From CAZRHR01 sp964599915 (GTDB lineage: Bacteria > Bacteroidota > Bacteroidia > CAIKAF01), in the NCBI GenBank assembly GCA_964599915.1, contig CAZRHR010000008.1, positions 1 to 52,560 of the forward strand: a DNA stretch of 52,560 bases. The letters are read 5' to 3'. Positions 34,751 to 42,674 of this stretch are shown here, in pieces. Both the position numbers and the translations under genes were made by a program. Positions within the stretch are counted from its first letter, which is position 1, and every line of letters begins with the position of its first letter. Below the pieces are notes generated by a model, which was given only the letters and a program-made list of their open reading frames with translations, was not told the DNA's origin and ran no database searches.

Positions 34751-36616
34751 ATGAAATCACAAAAGCTATCTTTTACCGTTTTTAGTTTTCTGATTAGCCT
34801 GGCTTTGGGGAAACTTTTGGGTCAAATGACCCCAACCTTTATCGTCCAAATCCCCATGAGGGATGGACAATCTTTGGCCGCAGATGTCTATGTACCTGCG
34901 GCTTGTGCTTCTTGTCCGGCCATTCTCATTCAAACGCCTTACAACAAAAATAATTTTCGCCAAGGCTTGCCATTGGGCATCGGTACTAACCTCAACACAA
35001 GCCCTTATGCTTGGGTCGTGGTGGATTGGCGTGGGTTTTATGGTTCTTCCCAAGCGGCTGTTTCAAACCCAAGCCGGGGCCAAGATGGTTATGATGTGAT
35101 GGATTGGATGGTGGCGCAAACCTGGTGCAATGGTCATATTGGTACTTGGGGGCCTTCTGCGTTGGGCGTTATTCAATATCAAACGGCCAAAGAACAGCAT
35201 CCTGCCCACCGTTGTGCGGTTCCTTTGGTGGCAGACCCAGGTACAACCTACGACAGTTATTTTTATGGTGGCGTTTTGGAAAAGGCAAGGCTTCAAACCC
35301 TCGATGCGCTTGGGTATGGCCTTTCTTCCACCGTTTTGGCCAATGTTTACTTTTCTCCTGCTTGGCAATTTGCCGCAAACCAAACTTGGTACCCTTCTTC
35401 CATTGTTATTCCCACCTTACAAATTGGAGGCTGGTATGACCATAACATCGATAAGATGTTAAACTGGTATGAAGCCTGCAGAAACCTTGCGGCACCTGCT
35501 GTTCGAAATCAGCAATGGTTTCTTGTCGGCCCGTGGGTCCATGGGGGTACCGGTGCGGCTTATGTAGGTTCTGCCCAACAAGGCGAACTGAGTTATCCCG
35601 ATGCAGCATTTAAATCGGATTCCATGGCACTTGATTTTTTTGCCCATTTTCTTTTGAACCAAGCCAATGGATTTGAGCAAACACCGCTTTTTTGGTGTTA
35701 TGACCTTGGAAAACAAGGCTGGGTAAACCCTGTACTTCCCTTAGCCCAGCCCCTTAACACCAACCTGCTTTTCCAAGCCAATGGACAACTTGGTATGGCT
35801 TTTTCCCAAGGATTTTCTTCTTGGATTGCCAATCCGAAGACGCCTACTCCAACCCTGGGAGGACAAACTTTGGCCCCTGGATTAACACAAGGGCCAATGA
35901 ATCAAATCTCGCTTCAACAGCGAACCGACTTGCTTTGGTTCGAATCGAACCCGCTCACTCAAGATTTCACTTGCATGGGACGTCCCAAAGTTCGGGTTTA
36001 TGTATCATCCAGCCGTCCAGATGCCGATGTGGTTATTCGATTGGTAGATGTTTACCCGGACGGAAGGCAGATGCTTATAAATGACGGCATTCGCAGGTTG
36101 AGGTTTAGAAACGGATTTACCCAAAATGATGAAGCCTTTCTCTCGCCTTCCGATGTGGCTGAAATGGAGGTGGCGTTGCCATTTATCCGTTACACATGGA
36201 AGCCCGGACACCGAATTGGTGTATATGTTTCCGGACATTCAGCACCAAGATGGGATGTCAATCTTCAAAACGGTGGTACGATGTATGTGGCCGGTGATAC
36301 CTTGACGTCTGAAATTACTTTTTTCCACACCACTCAATATCCCTCGACCCTGCAACTTCCGGGCGCCGGGTTGGTTTTAAATAATCCGGCTGTCGAAAGA
36401 GCAAATCCTAACCTTTTTCCCAACCCGGCGTCTACCTACTTAACCATTCCTGTTTTGAATCCAGGGGATAGGGTCTCCATTCTCGACCTACTTGGACGAA
36501 GCTGTGGAACCTACTTTTTGAATGACGCTCGCCAAATCCAACCCGAACATTTACCTTCTGGTACCTATTGGATTCAAACAGATTCTGGCCCCCTGTTTTT
36601 TCAATGGCACCCATAG
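34751..36616 (+). CDS. CocE/NonD (X-Pro dipeptidyl-peptidase-like) hydrolase with T9SS domain
   Basis: 621 residues, signal peptide ending near LLGQ (25). The alpha/beta-hydrolase core carries IPMRDGQSLAADVYVPA, VVDWRGFYGS, and the nucleophile in GTWGPSALG at Ser136; GGWYDHN and GPWVHGG supply the Asp and His of the triad. The jelly-roll region (about 390-525) is as in X-Pro dipeptidyl peptidases and cocaine esterases. The last ~75 residues (LFPNPASTYLTIPV, VSILDLLGRS, TYWIQTDSG) are a T9SS sorting domain. Expected to act on the cell surface or in the medium, on a peptide or ester. Divergent from the 1449-aa gene. Confidence 0.88.
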   Translation: MKSQKLSFTVFSFLISLALGKLLGQMTPTFIVQIPMRDGQSLAADVYVPAACASCPAILIQTPYNKNNFRQGLPLGIGTNLNTSPYAWVVVDWRGFYGSSQAAVSNPSRGQDGYDVMDWMVAQTWCNGHIGTWGPSALGVIQYQTAKEQHPAHRCAVPLVADPGTTYDSYFYGGVLEKARLQTLDALGYGLSSTVLANVYFSPAWQFAANQTWYPSSIVIPTLQIGGWYDHNIDKMLNWYEACRNLAAPAVRNQQWFLVGPWVHGGTGAAYVGSAQQGELSYPDAAFKSDSMALDFFAHFLLNQANGFEQTPLFWCYDLGKQGWVNPVLPLAQPLNTNLLFQANGQLGMAFSQGFSSWIANPKTPTPTLGGQTLAPGLTQGPMNQISLQQRTDLLWFESNPLTQDFTCMGRPKVRVYVSSSRPDADVVIRLVDVYPDGRQMLINDGIRRLRFRNGFTQNDEAFLSPSDVAEMEVALPFIRYTWKPGHRIGVYVSGHSAPRWDVNLQNGGTMYVAGDTLTSEITFFHTTQYPSTLQLPGAGLVLNNPAVERANPNLFPNPASTYLTIPVLNPGDRVSILDLLGRSCGTYFLNDARQIQPEHLPSGTYWIQTDSGPLFFQWHP

Positions 36617-36664
36617 AAAAAGTTTATATATGATGATTATCATTTTTATACGAAGATTCCGACG

Positions 36665-36672
36665 TATCTTTG
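36665..36672 (+). promoter_or_regulatory. -7 promoter element (TATCTTTG) of the flavodoxin-like gene
   Basis: TATCTTTG is 15 nt upstream of GTG 36688, with AGGAAAC in between. Confidence 0.5.
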
Positions 36673-36687
36673 AGGAAACTTTTTGTC

Positions 36688-37188
36688 GTGAAATTGGCTG
36701 TTATATACGCAACAAAACATGGATGCACATCTGAGATAGCCTCTTTAATTGCCCAGCTCCATCCAAATGATGATGCCACCCTCATTTCTTTACACACGAA
36801 TCCTCATCCCGATTTATCCCCCTACGATGTGATTGTTTTAGGCGGCCCAGTATATTTCGGACAACCCCTGCCTGCTTTTCGACAGTTTATTCAAAACAAC
36901 ACGTCTGAACTTGCCTCTAAACCTTTAGGATTATTTTTGGTTGGTTTAAATGAAAAAGCAGCGTTGAAGTCCTTTGAAAAAGTTATTCCACAAAAACTTA
37001 TCAATCACGCTTATGCAGTGGCTTTTGTAGGTGGCGTTTTATCTTTCAAAACCCTTTCTTTTTGGGAGAAATGGCTGGTGAAAATCATTAAAGGCGCTGG
37101 CGAGGAACTTACCTTATTTAAACCCGAACTTCTGAAAATTTTACAATACAAAAGAAATACCGACACCTATTCCTCTTTGGCAGTTTAA
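36688..37188 (+). CDS. Flavodoxin-domain protein, HemG-like
   Basis: 166 residues from GTG 36688, where the first strand begins (VKLAVIYATKHG). YATKHGCTSEIASLI is the FMN phosphate loop of flavodoxin-5/HemG-type proteins; VIVLGGPVYFGQPLPAFRQFI and FVGGVLSFKTLSFWEKW follow as in menaquinone-dependent protoporphyrinogen IX oxidase. It could be HemG or another small flavodoxin reductase. The TTG at 36670 overlaps the promoter element and is rejected. No neighbours in the same operon. Confidence 0.75.
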   Translation: MKLAVIYATKHGCTSEIASLIAQLHPNDDATLISLHTNPHPDLSPYDVIVLGGPVYFGQPLPAFRQFIQNNTSELASKPLGLFLVGLNEKAALKSFEKVIPQKLINHAYAVAFVGGVLSFKTLSFWEKWLVKIIKGAGEELTLFKPELLKILQYKRNTDTYSSLAV

Positions 37189-37223
37189 TGGACTTCCATT
37201 TCCCTATGTGTCATCTTTTTTCT

Positions 37224-38612
37224 TTAATGGTTCCTTTTTTCGCCTGATAAAAAGGACTTGAGCTCCGGCCATACCGCCAAAAGACAAAGCAGGGTTGTGG
37301 GTATCATCAGCCATGCCACCCTGGTTTGAAACCGCTCATACGCCATGTGCAATCCCCCGGTTACCAAAGCATTGGCTAGCATCGAGAAGCTGACAAGTAC
37401 CGTTAGCTCCAATACTTGCTTCAACCGCGCTAAGTGACGCCCTTTCCACCAAAGGACACACCAAAGCACCAAACACAGCCAAATGCCCCACCATTGTCTC
37501 TGGCGGAGCCCGGAAAAGTCAATGCCGTTGCCTACTTGCTGCTTTGCATTTAGATACAAAGGAAGTTCATGTGCCATTTTATCCGCTACTTCTCCAAACG
37601 GGGGACTTCCTGGTCCATACGGCTGTAAGGCTTCTCCTGGCGCAATGCGTACAAGCTGACTTAGTGTAGCCAAACCCATTTCCGCAAGGTTTCTTCCTGC
37701 ATAAGGCCACGTAGTCCAGATCCGTTTCCAAACCGCATCATATTCTGTGCGAACCCTTATCGCTCCTCCTTCTAAATGCAACGGACTATTGGGGTCATAT
37801 AAAAAAGACAATATAGAAGGTGGAATATGGCCCTGATGGTTACATAGCTTGTAGGGCGGATAACCATTTATTGGCGCACACTGGTCTTTTAAAAATTCCT
37901 GCAAAAGTCCAATCTGCGCTAGTCTGGCCACATGTTGGGTTGATCCAAAAGGCGTATAACGAAATCCATGGCCATGACTGGCCGAAATGCTCATGTTGAT
38001 GAGAATGGCCATGGCCGCGCCCACCGGCATCAAAATTCGGAACCAATCAAGTCGCCGTCTTTGCCAAACCCAAACAGCCAACCACCAAAGTAAAAGGATG
38101 GGGGGATGAGAAAAATGCATCAGGCAGAGTGGAATGGCCAGAAGTGAATGACCCATGACTTTTTTCCAAGAAGTGGCAGGATGTACCACAATGAAGGATT
38201 GAAGAAACAACACGGCGATGGCCCAGTCGGGCGTGAGTTGGGACACATACCATGCAATGCCTGTAAAAGTCACAGAAAATAGCGCGACCAGCATATAGGC
38301 CGGCACACGCTTTCTTGCATCAATACTCCAGGTGCGATAAAAATCGGCAAATACAAGGGCGAAAATGAACCCTTGAACGAGCACGGGAAGCCAAAAACTC
38401 TCGGCACCTGACACTCCGCGCAAAAACCATGAATAAAAGAGGGGACGGTCCTCGGGATAAAAATCTGAAAAACCAGCCCTAATGTAGGTTCCTGTATCTG
38501 AATACACCAAGGGATAGCCATTGAAAAAAGCAGGATACAAAAACAACAGGATGCCGGGCAACATCCAGAAAAATGCCCGAATCCATGCCTTTTTGTTTGC
38601 TCTTAAGGCCAC
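37224..38612 (-). CDS. Multi-pass membrane protein, GT-C-like
   Basis: 462 residues with about nine to ten hydrophobic segments. The N-terminal NGYPLVYSDTGTYIRAGFSDFYPEDRPLFYSWFLR resembles the first periplasmic loop of GT-C glycosyltransferases (acidic residue, then a conserved R-P-x-x-Y-stretch). I cannot prove glycosyltransferase activity. The ATG overlaps the preceding lipoprotein gene by 10 nt, so they are probably co-translated in an operon with the M20 peptidase. Converges on the flavodoxin-like gene with a 35-bp gap. Confidence 0.7.
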   Translation of the reverse strand: MALRANKKAWIRAFFWMLPGILLFLYPAFFNGYPLVYSDTGTYIRAGFSDFYPEDRPLFYSWFLRGVSGAESFWLPVLVQGFIFALVFADFYRTWSIDARKRVPAYMLVALFSVTFTGIAWYVSQLTPDWAIAVLFLQSFIVVHPATSWKKVMGHSLLAIPLCLMHFSHPPILLLWWLAVWVWQRRRLDWFRILMPVGAAMAILINMSISASHGHGFRYTPFGSTQHVARLAQIGLLQEFLKDQCAPINGYPPYKLCNHQGHIPPSILSFLYDPNSPLHLEGGAIRVRTEYDAVWKRIWTTWPYAGRNLAEMGLATLSQLVRIAPGEALQPYGPGSPPFGEVADKMAHELPLYLNAKQQVGNGIDFSGLRQRQWWGIWLCLVLWCVLWWKGRHLARLKQVLELTVLVSFSMLANALVTGGLHMAYERFQTRVAWLMIPTTLLCLLAVWPELKSFLSGEKRNH

Positions 38613-39025
38613 GTAAAGTCGAATTTTTTTCCAAAGATGCCCAGATACCTCACTTTTCCCGTTCCTTTAATTTGAAATTGTAAGTTTCCGGTTAAAAAGC
38701 CTGCTACGCCTCCCGGTATCCCTTGAAGTTGTGCGGCAACAGAAATGGGATACATTTCGGTAGCATTGGCGCGGATTCTCATTTTCTCTGGTGTTTGGAT
38801 GCGACCCACCACGGAGCCATTCAACAAGACATCAGATTCAAGACGAACCACTTTCAGTCCAACTGAATTCGGATTCCGAATCCCGACCTTGAGCTCAAGG
38901 GTTGGATTGCCCGTGCGGCTTCTTCCCATTCCGCCCCACTGAATCTCGGTTGGAGTGGGCACGCCTACTTTACACGACACCAAAAGGACGCCTGTTAAAA
39001 GCAAGAGAAGCAAGCCTTTTTTCAT
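38603..39025 (-). CDS. LEA type 2 family lipoprotein
   Basis: 140 residues. MKKGLLLLLLTGVLLVSC ends in a lipobox with Cys18. The mature part contains LELKVGIRNPNSVGLKVVRLESDVLLNG, the characteristic strand pair of LEA14/WHy-like domains (NPNxxxL). It is probably anchored in the envelope; function in bacteria unknown. The start overlaps the M20 stop (ATGA) and its end overlaps the next gene by 10 nt. Confidence 0.8.
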   Translation of the reverse strand: MKKGLLLLLLTGVLLVSCKVGVPTPTEIQWGGMGRSRTGNPTLELKVGIRNPNSVGLKVVRLESDVLLNGSVVGRIQTPEKMRIRANATEMYPISVAAQLQGIPGGVAGFLTGNLQFQIKGTGKVRYLGIFGKKFDFTWP

Positions 39026-40401
39026 CCTTTTTGCTGAGAAAAATAATGGAAAAAGAAAGGAATGGTTTCTATGCCTTTGAAATAATTGAAGATTCCATAA
39101 CTTTCATTGGGTGAGTGAAGTGCATCTGAATCTAATCCAAATCCCATGAGGATAGAGTCCACTTGAAGTTCTTTTCTGAACAAAGCGACAATAGGAATAG
39201 AGCCTCCGCCACGTGTAGGAATGGGTTTTTTACCGAAGGTCGTTTCCATGGCCATGCTTGCCGCTTTAAAGGCAGGAGAATTGCTAGGGATAACCACCGG
39301 TTCTCCTCCATGATGGGGGCGAACTTCTACTTTTACGGAAGGCGGAGCAATGGAATTGAAAAATGCTGTGAATTTTTCTGTGATTTCTTCGCTGCTTTGG
39401 TTAGGCACCAATCGCATAGAAATTTTGGCGTAGGCTTTGGATGGCAAAACGGTTTTGGAGCCTTCGCCGGTGTATCCTCCCCAAATGCCATTTACATCTA
39501 AGGTAGGTCGGATCCCTGTACGCTCCATGGTGGTGTATCCTTTTTCTCCCCATTCTTCCGCAATACCTAAATCTGCATTATATTCCTGCTGATTAAAAGG
39601 TGCCCGTGCCATCTCTGCGCGCTCTTCTGCGGATAAATCCTCCACGTTGTCATAAAATCCGGGAATGGCAATTTCGTTTTTCTCATTGTGCATCTTGGCA
39701 ATCATCTGGGCCAAAATGTTGATGGGATTGGCTACCGCGCCGCCGTAAACACCTGAGTGTAAATCTTTATTTGGTCCGGTTACCTCTACTTCAAGGTAGC
39801 TTAATCCCCGAAGGCCAACATCTATGGACGGGGTGTCGTTGGCGATCATGGAGGTGTCGGAAATTAAGATGACATCGCAGGCCAAACGCGCCTTTTCCTT
39901 TTGCACGAAGGTGGCCAAGTTGGCGGATCCAACTTCTTCTTCCCCTTCAATCATGAATTTAATGTTGCAAGGCAACTCGCCGGAGGCCATCATGGCTTCA
40001 AAGGCTTTTACATGCATGTAAAATTGACCTTTGTCATCTGCCGCACCACGTGCATAAATTTTTTCGTTGCGAATATGGGGTTCAAAAGGTGGGGTTTCCC
40101 ATAATTCATAGGGAACCGCAGGTTGTACATCATAGTGACCATACACCAAAACGGTGGGTAAATGCGCACCTAATATTTTTTCTCCGTAGACAATAGGATA
40201 ACCAGCCGTTTCGCAAATTTCTACCTTGTCCGCACCGGCTGCTCTTAATTTTTCAGCTACAAAGGCGGCACAAGCAAAGGTGTCTTTTGAAAACGCCGGA
40301 TCTGCACTCACAGACGGAATGCGAAGGATGTCCAAAAGTTCTTGTAAAAATTTATCGCGGTTGGCCTGGATATACTGTTGGGTGGATGTCATTTGTCCCA
40401 T
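39022..40401 (-). CDS. M20 family dipeptidase/peptidase
   Basis: 459 residues from ATG 40401 (40392 possible). The metal site is intact: H in VYGHYDVQPA, bridging Asp in GAADDKG, catalytic EE in EGEEEVGS, Asp in ISDTSM and His in DALHSPNE. The dimerisation domain is in the middle (about 210-340). No signal peptide is seen from this start, so it is cytoplasmic and cleaves dipeptides or small peptides. It is first of a three-gene operon with LEA lipoprotein and GT-C-like protein. No perfect TAnnTTTG upstream; GACCTTTG is the closest. Confidence 0.9.
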   Translation of the reverse strand: MGQMTSTQQYIQANRDKFLQELLDILRIPSVSADPAFSKDTFACAAFVAEKLRAAGADKVEICETAGYPIVYGEKILGAHLPTVLVYGHYDVQPAVPYELWETPPFEPHIRNEKIYARGAADDKGQFYMHVKAFEAMMASGELPCNIKFMIEGEEEVGSANLATFVQKEKARLACDVILISDTSMIANDTPSIDVGLRGLSYLEVEVTGPNKDLHSGVYGGAVANPINILAQMIAKMHNEKNEIAIPGFYDNVEDLSAEERAEMARAPFNQQEYNADLGIAEEWGEKGYTTMERTGIRPTLDVNGIWGGYTGEGSKTVLPSKAYAKISMRLVPNQSSEEITEKFTAFFNSIAPPSVKVEVRPHHGGEPVVIPSNSPAFKAASMAMETTFGKKPIPTRGGGSIPIVALFRKELQVDSILMGFGLDSDALHSPNESYGIFNYFKGIETIPFFFHYFSQQKG

Positions 40402-40510
40402 ATGAATTGTCAGATTTTTTTTGAAAAATGAATAACAAAGGTCGGGAATTGTACGTAAAAGAAAAGACCACAAGTAAATTTCTTCTTTCTATTTTTTAAA
40501 GATTTAAGGC

Positions 40511-40541
40511 TTGTGGATGTTGAGAATAGTAAGTAGTTTTA
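40511..40541 (+). promoter_or_regulatory. Near-consensus promoter of the tandem type B genes
   Basis: TTG 40511-40513, a 20-nt spacer and TAGTTTTA 40534-40541 (one mismatch to TAnnTTTG). It lies 16 nt upstream of the TTG start at 40558. Confidence 0.45.
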
Positions 40542-40557
40542 CACAAGGTTTTCCACA

Positions 40558-42672
40558 TTGGGTACGCATCGGCCATATCTATTCAGTTTCCTGTTGTTCT
40601 GTGCATTAGCATGGGGCTCCGCAAGTGCTCAATTAATCACCCAAGGTGGATATACGGCACAGCAACTCGTGCAAAACATTTTACTTGGCGGTGGCGTACA
40701 AGCTTTTAATTTTCAATACAGTGGTTCTCCCATCAGCATTGGATATTTTAATGGACAAAACACCAACATCGGTCTTCCCGAGGGTGTCATTATGACCACT
40801 GGAGTGATTTCCGGTCCTGAAGGTCCCCAAGGACCGAACACTATCCCGAATGCCGGAATTGACAATAATTTCCCCGGATCAACGCTTCTTCAACAGGCTT
40901 TTGGCTTCGCCCAACCCACGTTCAATGCCACTACCTTAACTTTTTCCTTTATTCCTCAGGGTGATTCTGTGGCCTTTAGATACGTTTTTGGCTCAGAAGA
41001 ATACAAAGAGTTTGTGGGTTCTGAATTCAATGACGTTTTTGGGTTTTTCATTTCTGGTCCAAATCCAGCAGGTCCAGCCTATGTAAACCAAAACATCGCA
41101 AGGATTCCCGGATCCAATACCCAAGTGGCCATCAACAATGTAAATCACCTGACCAACAGTGCCTACTACGTTGACAATGAAATTCCTGGTTTTTCGACCA
41201 TTCAATACGATGGATTTACGCGGCCGCTCTTGGCTTGGGCAAGGGTGGTTCCCTGTGAAACCTACACCATTCGTCTGGCCATTGCCGATGTAGCCGATGG
41301 AATCTATGACTCCGGCGTTTTTCTAGAAGCCAAATCCTTCTCTTCGCGCGGCGTAGACATTGATTATACCGTACTCAATTCTCCAGATCCGGACACGTTA
41401 TATGAAGGTTGTGGTACGGCTGAAGTGGTGATTCGGTCTACCGGAGACAACTCCCAACCCCGAACTATTTTCCTGAACTTAGGTGGAACCGCCATCAATG
41501 GCACCGACATTACACCCATTCCTTTTTCCATCAATTTTGCCGCAGGACAAGATTCTGTGGTTTTCTCCTTTCAAGCCATTGCCGATGGGCTCGCTGAAGG
41601 CATTGAAAACATTGTAATCCAGCTACAGGACCCAAGCCTTTGTCCAAATACACCCTTGCCTTTTATTACCATTCCTGTGGCGGATGTGCAACCGCTCAAT
41701 ATTGCACCTCTGCCGGATTTAAATTTCAGTTGTAACAATGAAGTGGTTGCGCTAAATGCAAATGTAACCGGAGGGATTTCACCATACACATTTAATTGGA
41801 CCCCCGGCAATTTAACAGGGAATAACCAAACCTTATTGGTCAACCAAACCACCTTGGTTACCCTAACGGTGTCGGATCGGTGCAGTAATTCAGGTACTGA
41901 ATCGTTTCAAATCAATGTGCCGAATGTGCCTCCACTCCAGGTTTTTTCCACGCCTGACACTGCGCTTTGTCCCGGACAGTCGATTGTGTTAACAGCCTCG
42001 GCCATCGGAGGCATCGGCAATGTGGTTTTAAGCTGGTCCAACATTCCGGGCTCTCCCTCCTCTCAAGTGCTTACGCCAACCTCTTCCATGGTGGTTTCTG
42101 TTTCGGCTACAGATTCATGCGGGAACACCCAAGGCGCGTCCACCGTCATTTCCGTATTTGCCCCAAATGCAGATTTTGACTTTCGGTATATTACAAACGC
42201 CAAACTAAAATTTACACCTACCTTTTCCTCTGACATTACTTCTTGGGTTTGGGATTTTGGTGATGGTACCGTTTCCACAGAGGAAGCCCCCGTTCATTTA
42301 TACCAAGATACAGGGTTGTACCAAGTCACCTTGATTGCGCTCAATGACTTCGGCTGTGCAGATACCGTCATCAAAAATGTGCGGGCATATCCGCCGTATG
42401 CGTTTTATATACCCAATGCCTATACCCCAAACTCAGATGGCTTGAACGAGGTGTATCGGGGAAAAGGGCAAGGGTTTATTCGGTATGAAATGTTCATTTT
42501 CGACCGTTGGGGACAAGAAATTTATAGAACAGCCGATATCAGCAGGGGTTGGACAGGAATTGATGACCAAGGAAGGCCCTTCCCGCTCGGGGTGTATGTC
42601 TATAAAGTGAGTTTAGAAACACCTGTGGGCGATGTGTATGAATATTCGGGTAGGGTAAGTTTAATCCGATAA
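40558..42672 (+). CDS. Choice-of-anchor L / PKD protein with type B T9SS domain
   Basis: 704 residues from a TTG start (40558), used because a signal peptide follows at once (YLFSFLLFCALAWGSASAQ) and no ATG is suitable. Residues ~25-265 are the choice-of-anchor L module (GLPEGVIMTTG, FRYVFGSEEYKEFVGSEFNDVFGFFISGP). A Calx-beta-like region, Ig/SprB-type segments and a PKD domain (WVWDFGDGTVSTEEAPVHLY) follow. The C-terminus (FYIPNAYTPNSDGLNEVYRG, FDRWGQEIYRT, GVYVYKV) is the gliding-motility-associated type B T9SS sorting domain. Surface adhesin or motility-related protein. Confidence 0.88.
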   Translation: MGTHRPYLFSFLLFCALAWGSASAQLITQGGYTAQQLVQNILLGGGVQAFNFQYSGSPISIGYFNGQNTNIGLPEGVIMTTGVISGPEGPQGPNTIPNAGIDNNFPGSTLLQQAFGFAQPTFNATTLTFSFIPQGDSVAFRYVFGSEEYKEFVGSEFNDVFGFFISGPNPAGPAYVNQNIARIPGSNTQVAINNVNHLTNSAYYVDNEIPGFSTIQYDGFTRPLLAWARVVPCETYTIRLAIADVADGIYDSGVFLEAKSFSSRGVDIDYTVLNSPDPDTLYEGCGTAEVVIRSTGDNSQPRTIFLNLGGTAINGTDITPIPFSINFAAGQDSVVFSFQAIADGLAEGIENIVIQLQDPSLCPNTPLPFITIPVADVQPLNIAPLPDLNFSCNNEVVALNANVTGGISPYTFNWTPGNLTGNNQTLLVNQTTLVTLTVSDRCSNSGTESFQINVPNVPPLQVFSTPDTALCPGQSIVLTASAIGGIGNVVLSWSNIPGSPSSQVLTPTSSMVVSVSATDSCGNTQGASTVISVFAPNADFDFRYITNAKLKFTPTFSSDITSWVWDFGDGTVSTEEAPVHLYQDTGLYQVTLIALNDFGCADTVIKNVRAYPPYAFYIPNAYTPNSDGLNEVYRGKGQGFIRYEMFIFDRWGQEIYRTADISRGWTGIDDQGRPFPLGVYVYKVSLETPVGDVYEYSGRVSLIR

Positions 42673-42674
42673 CC

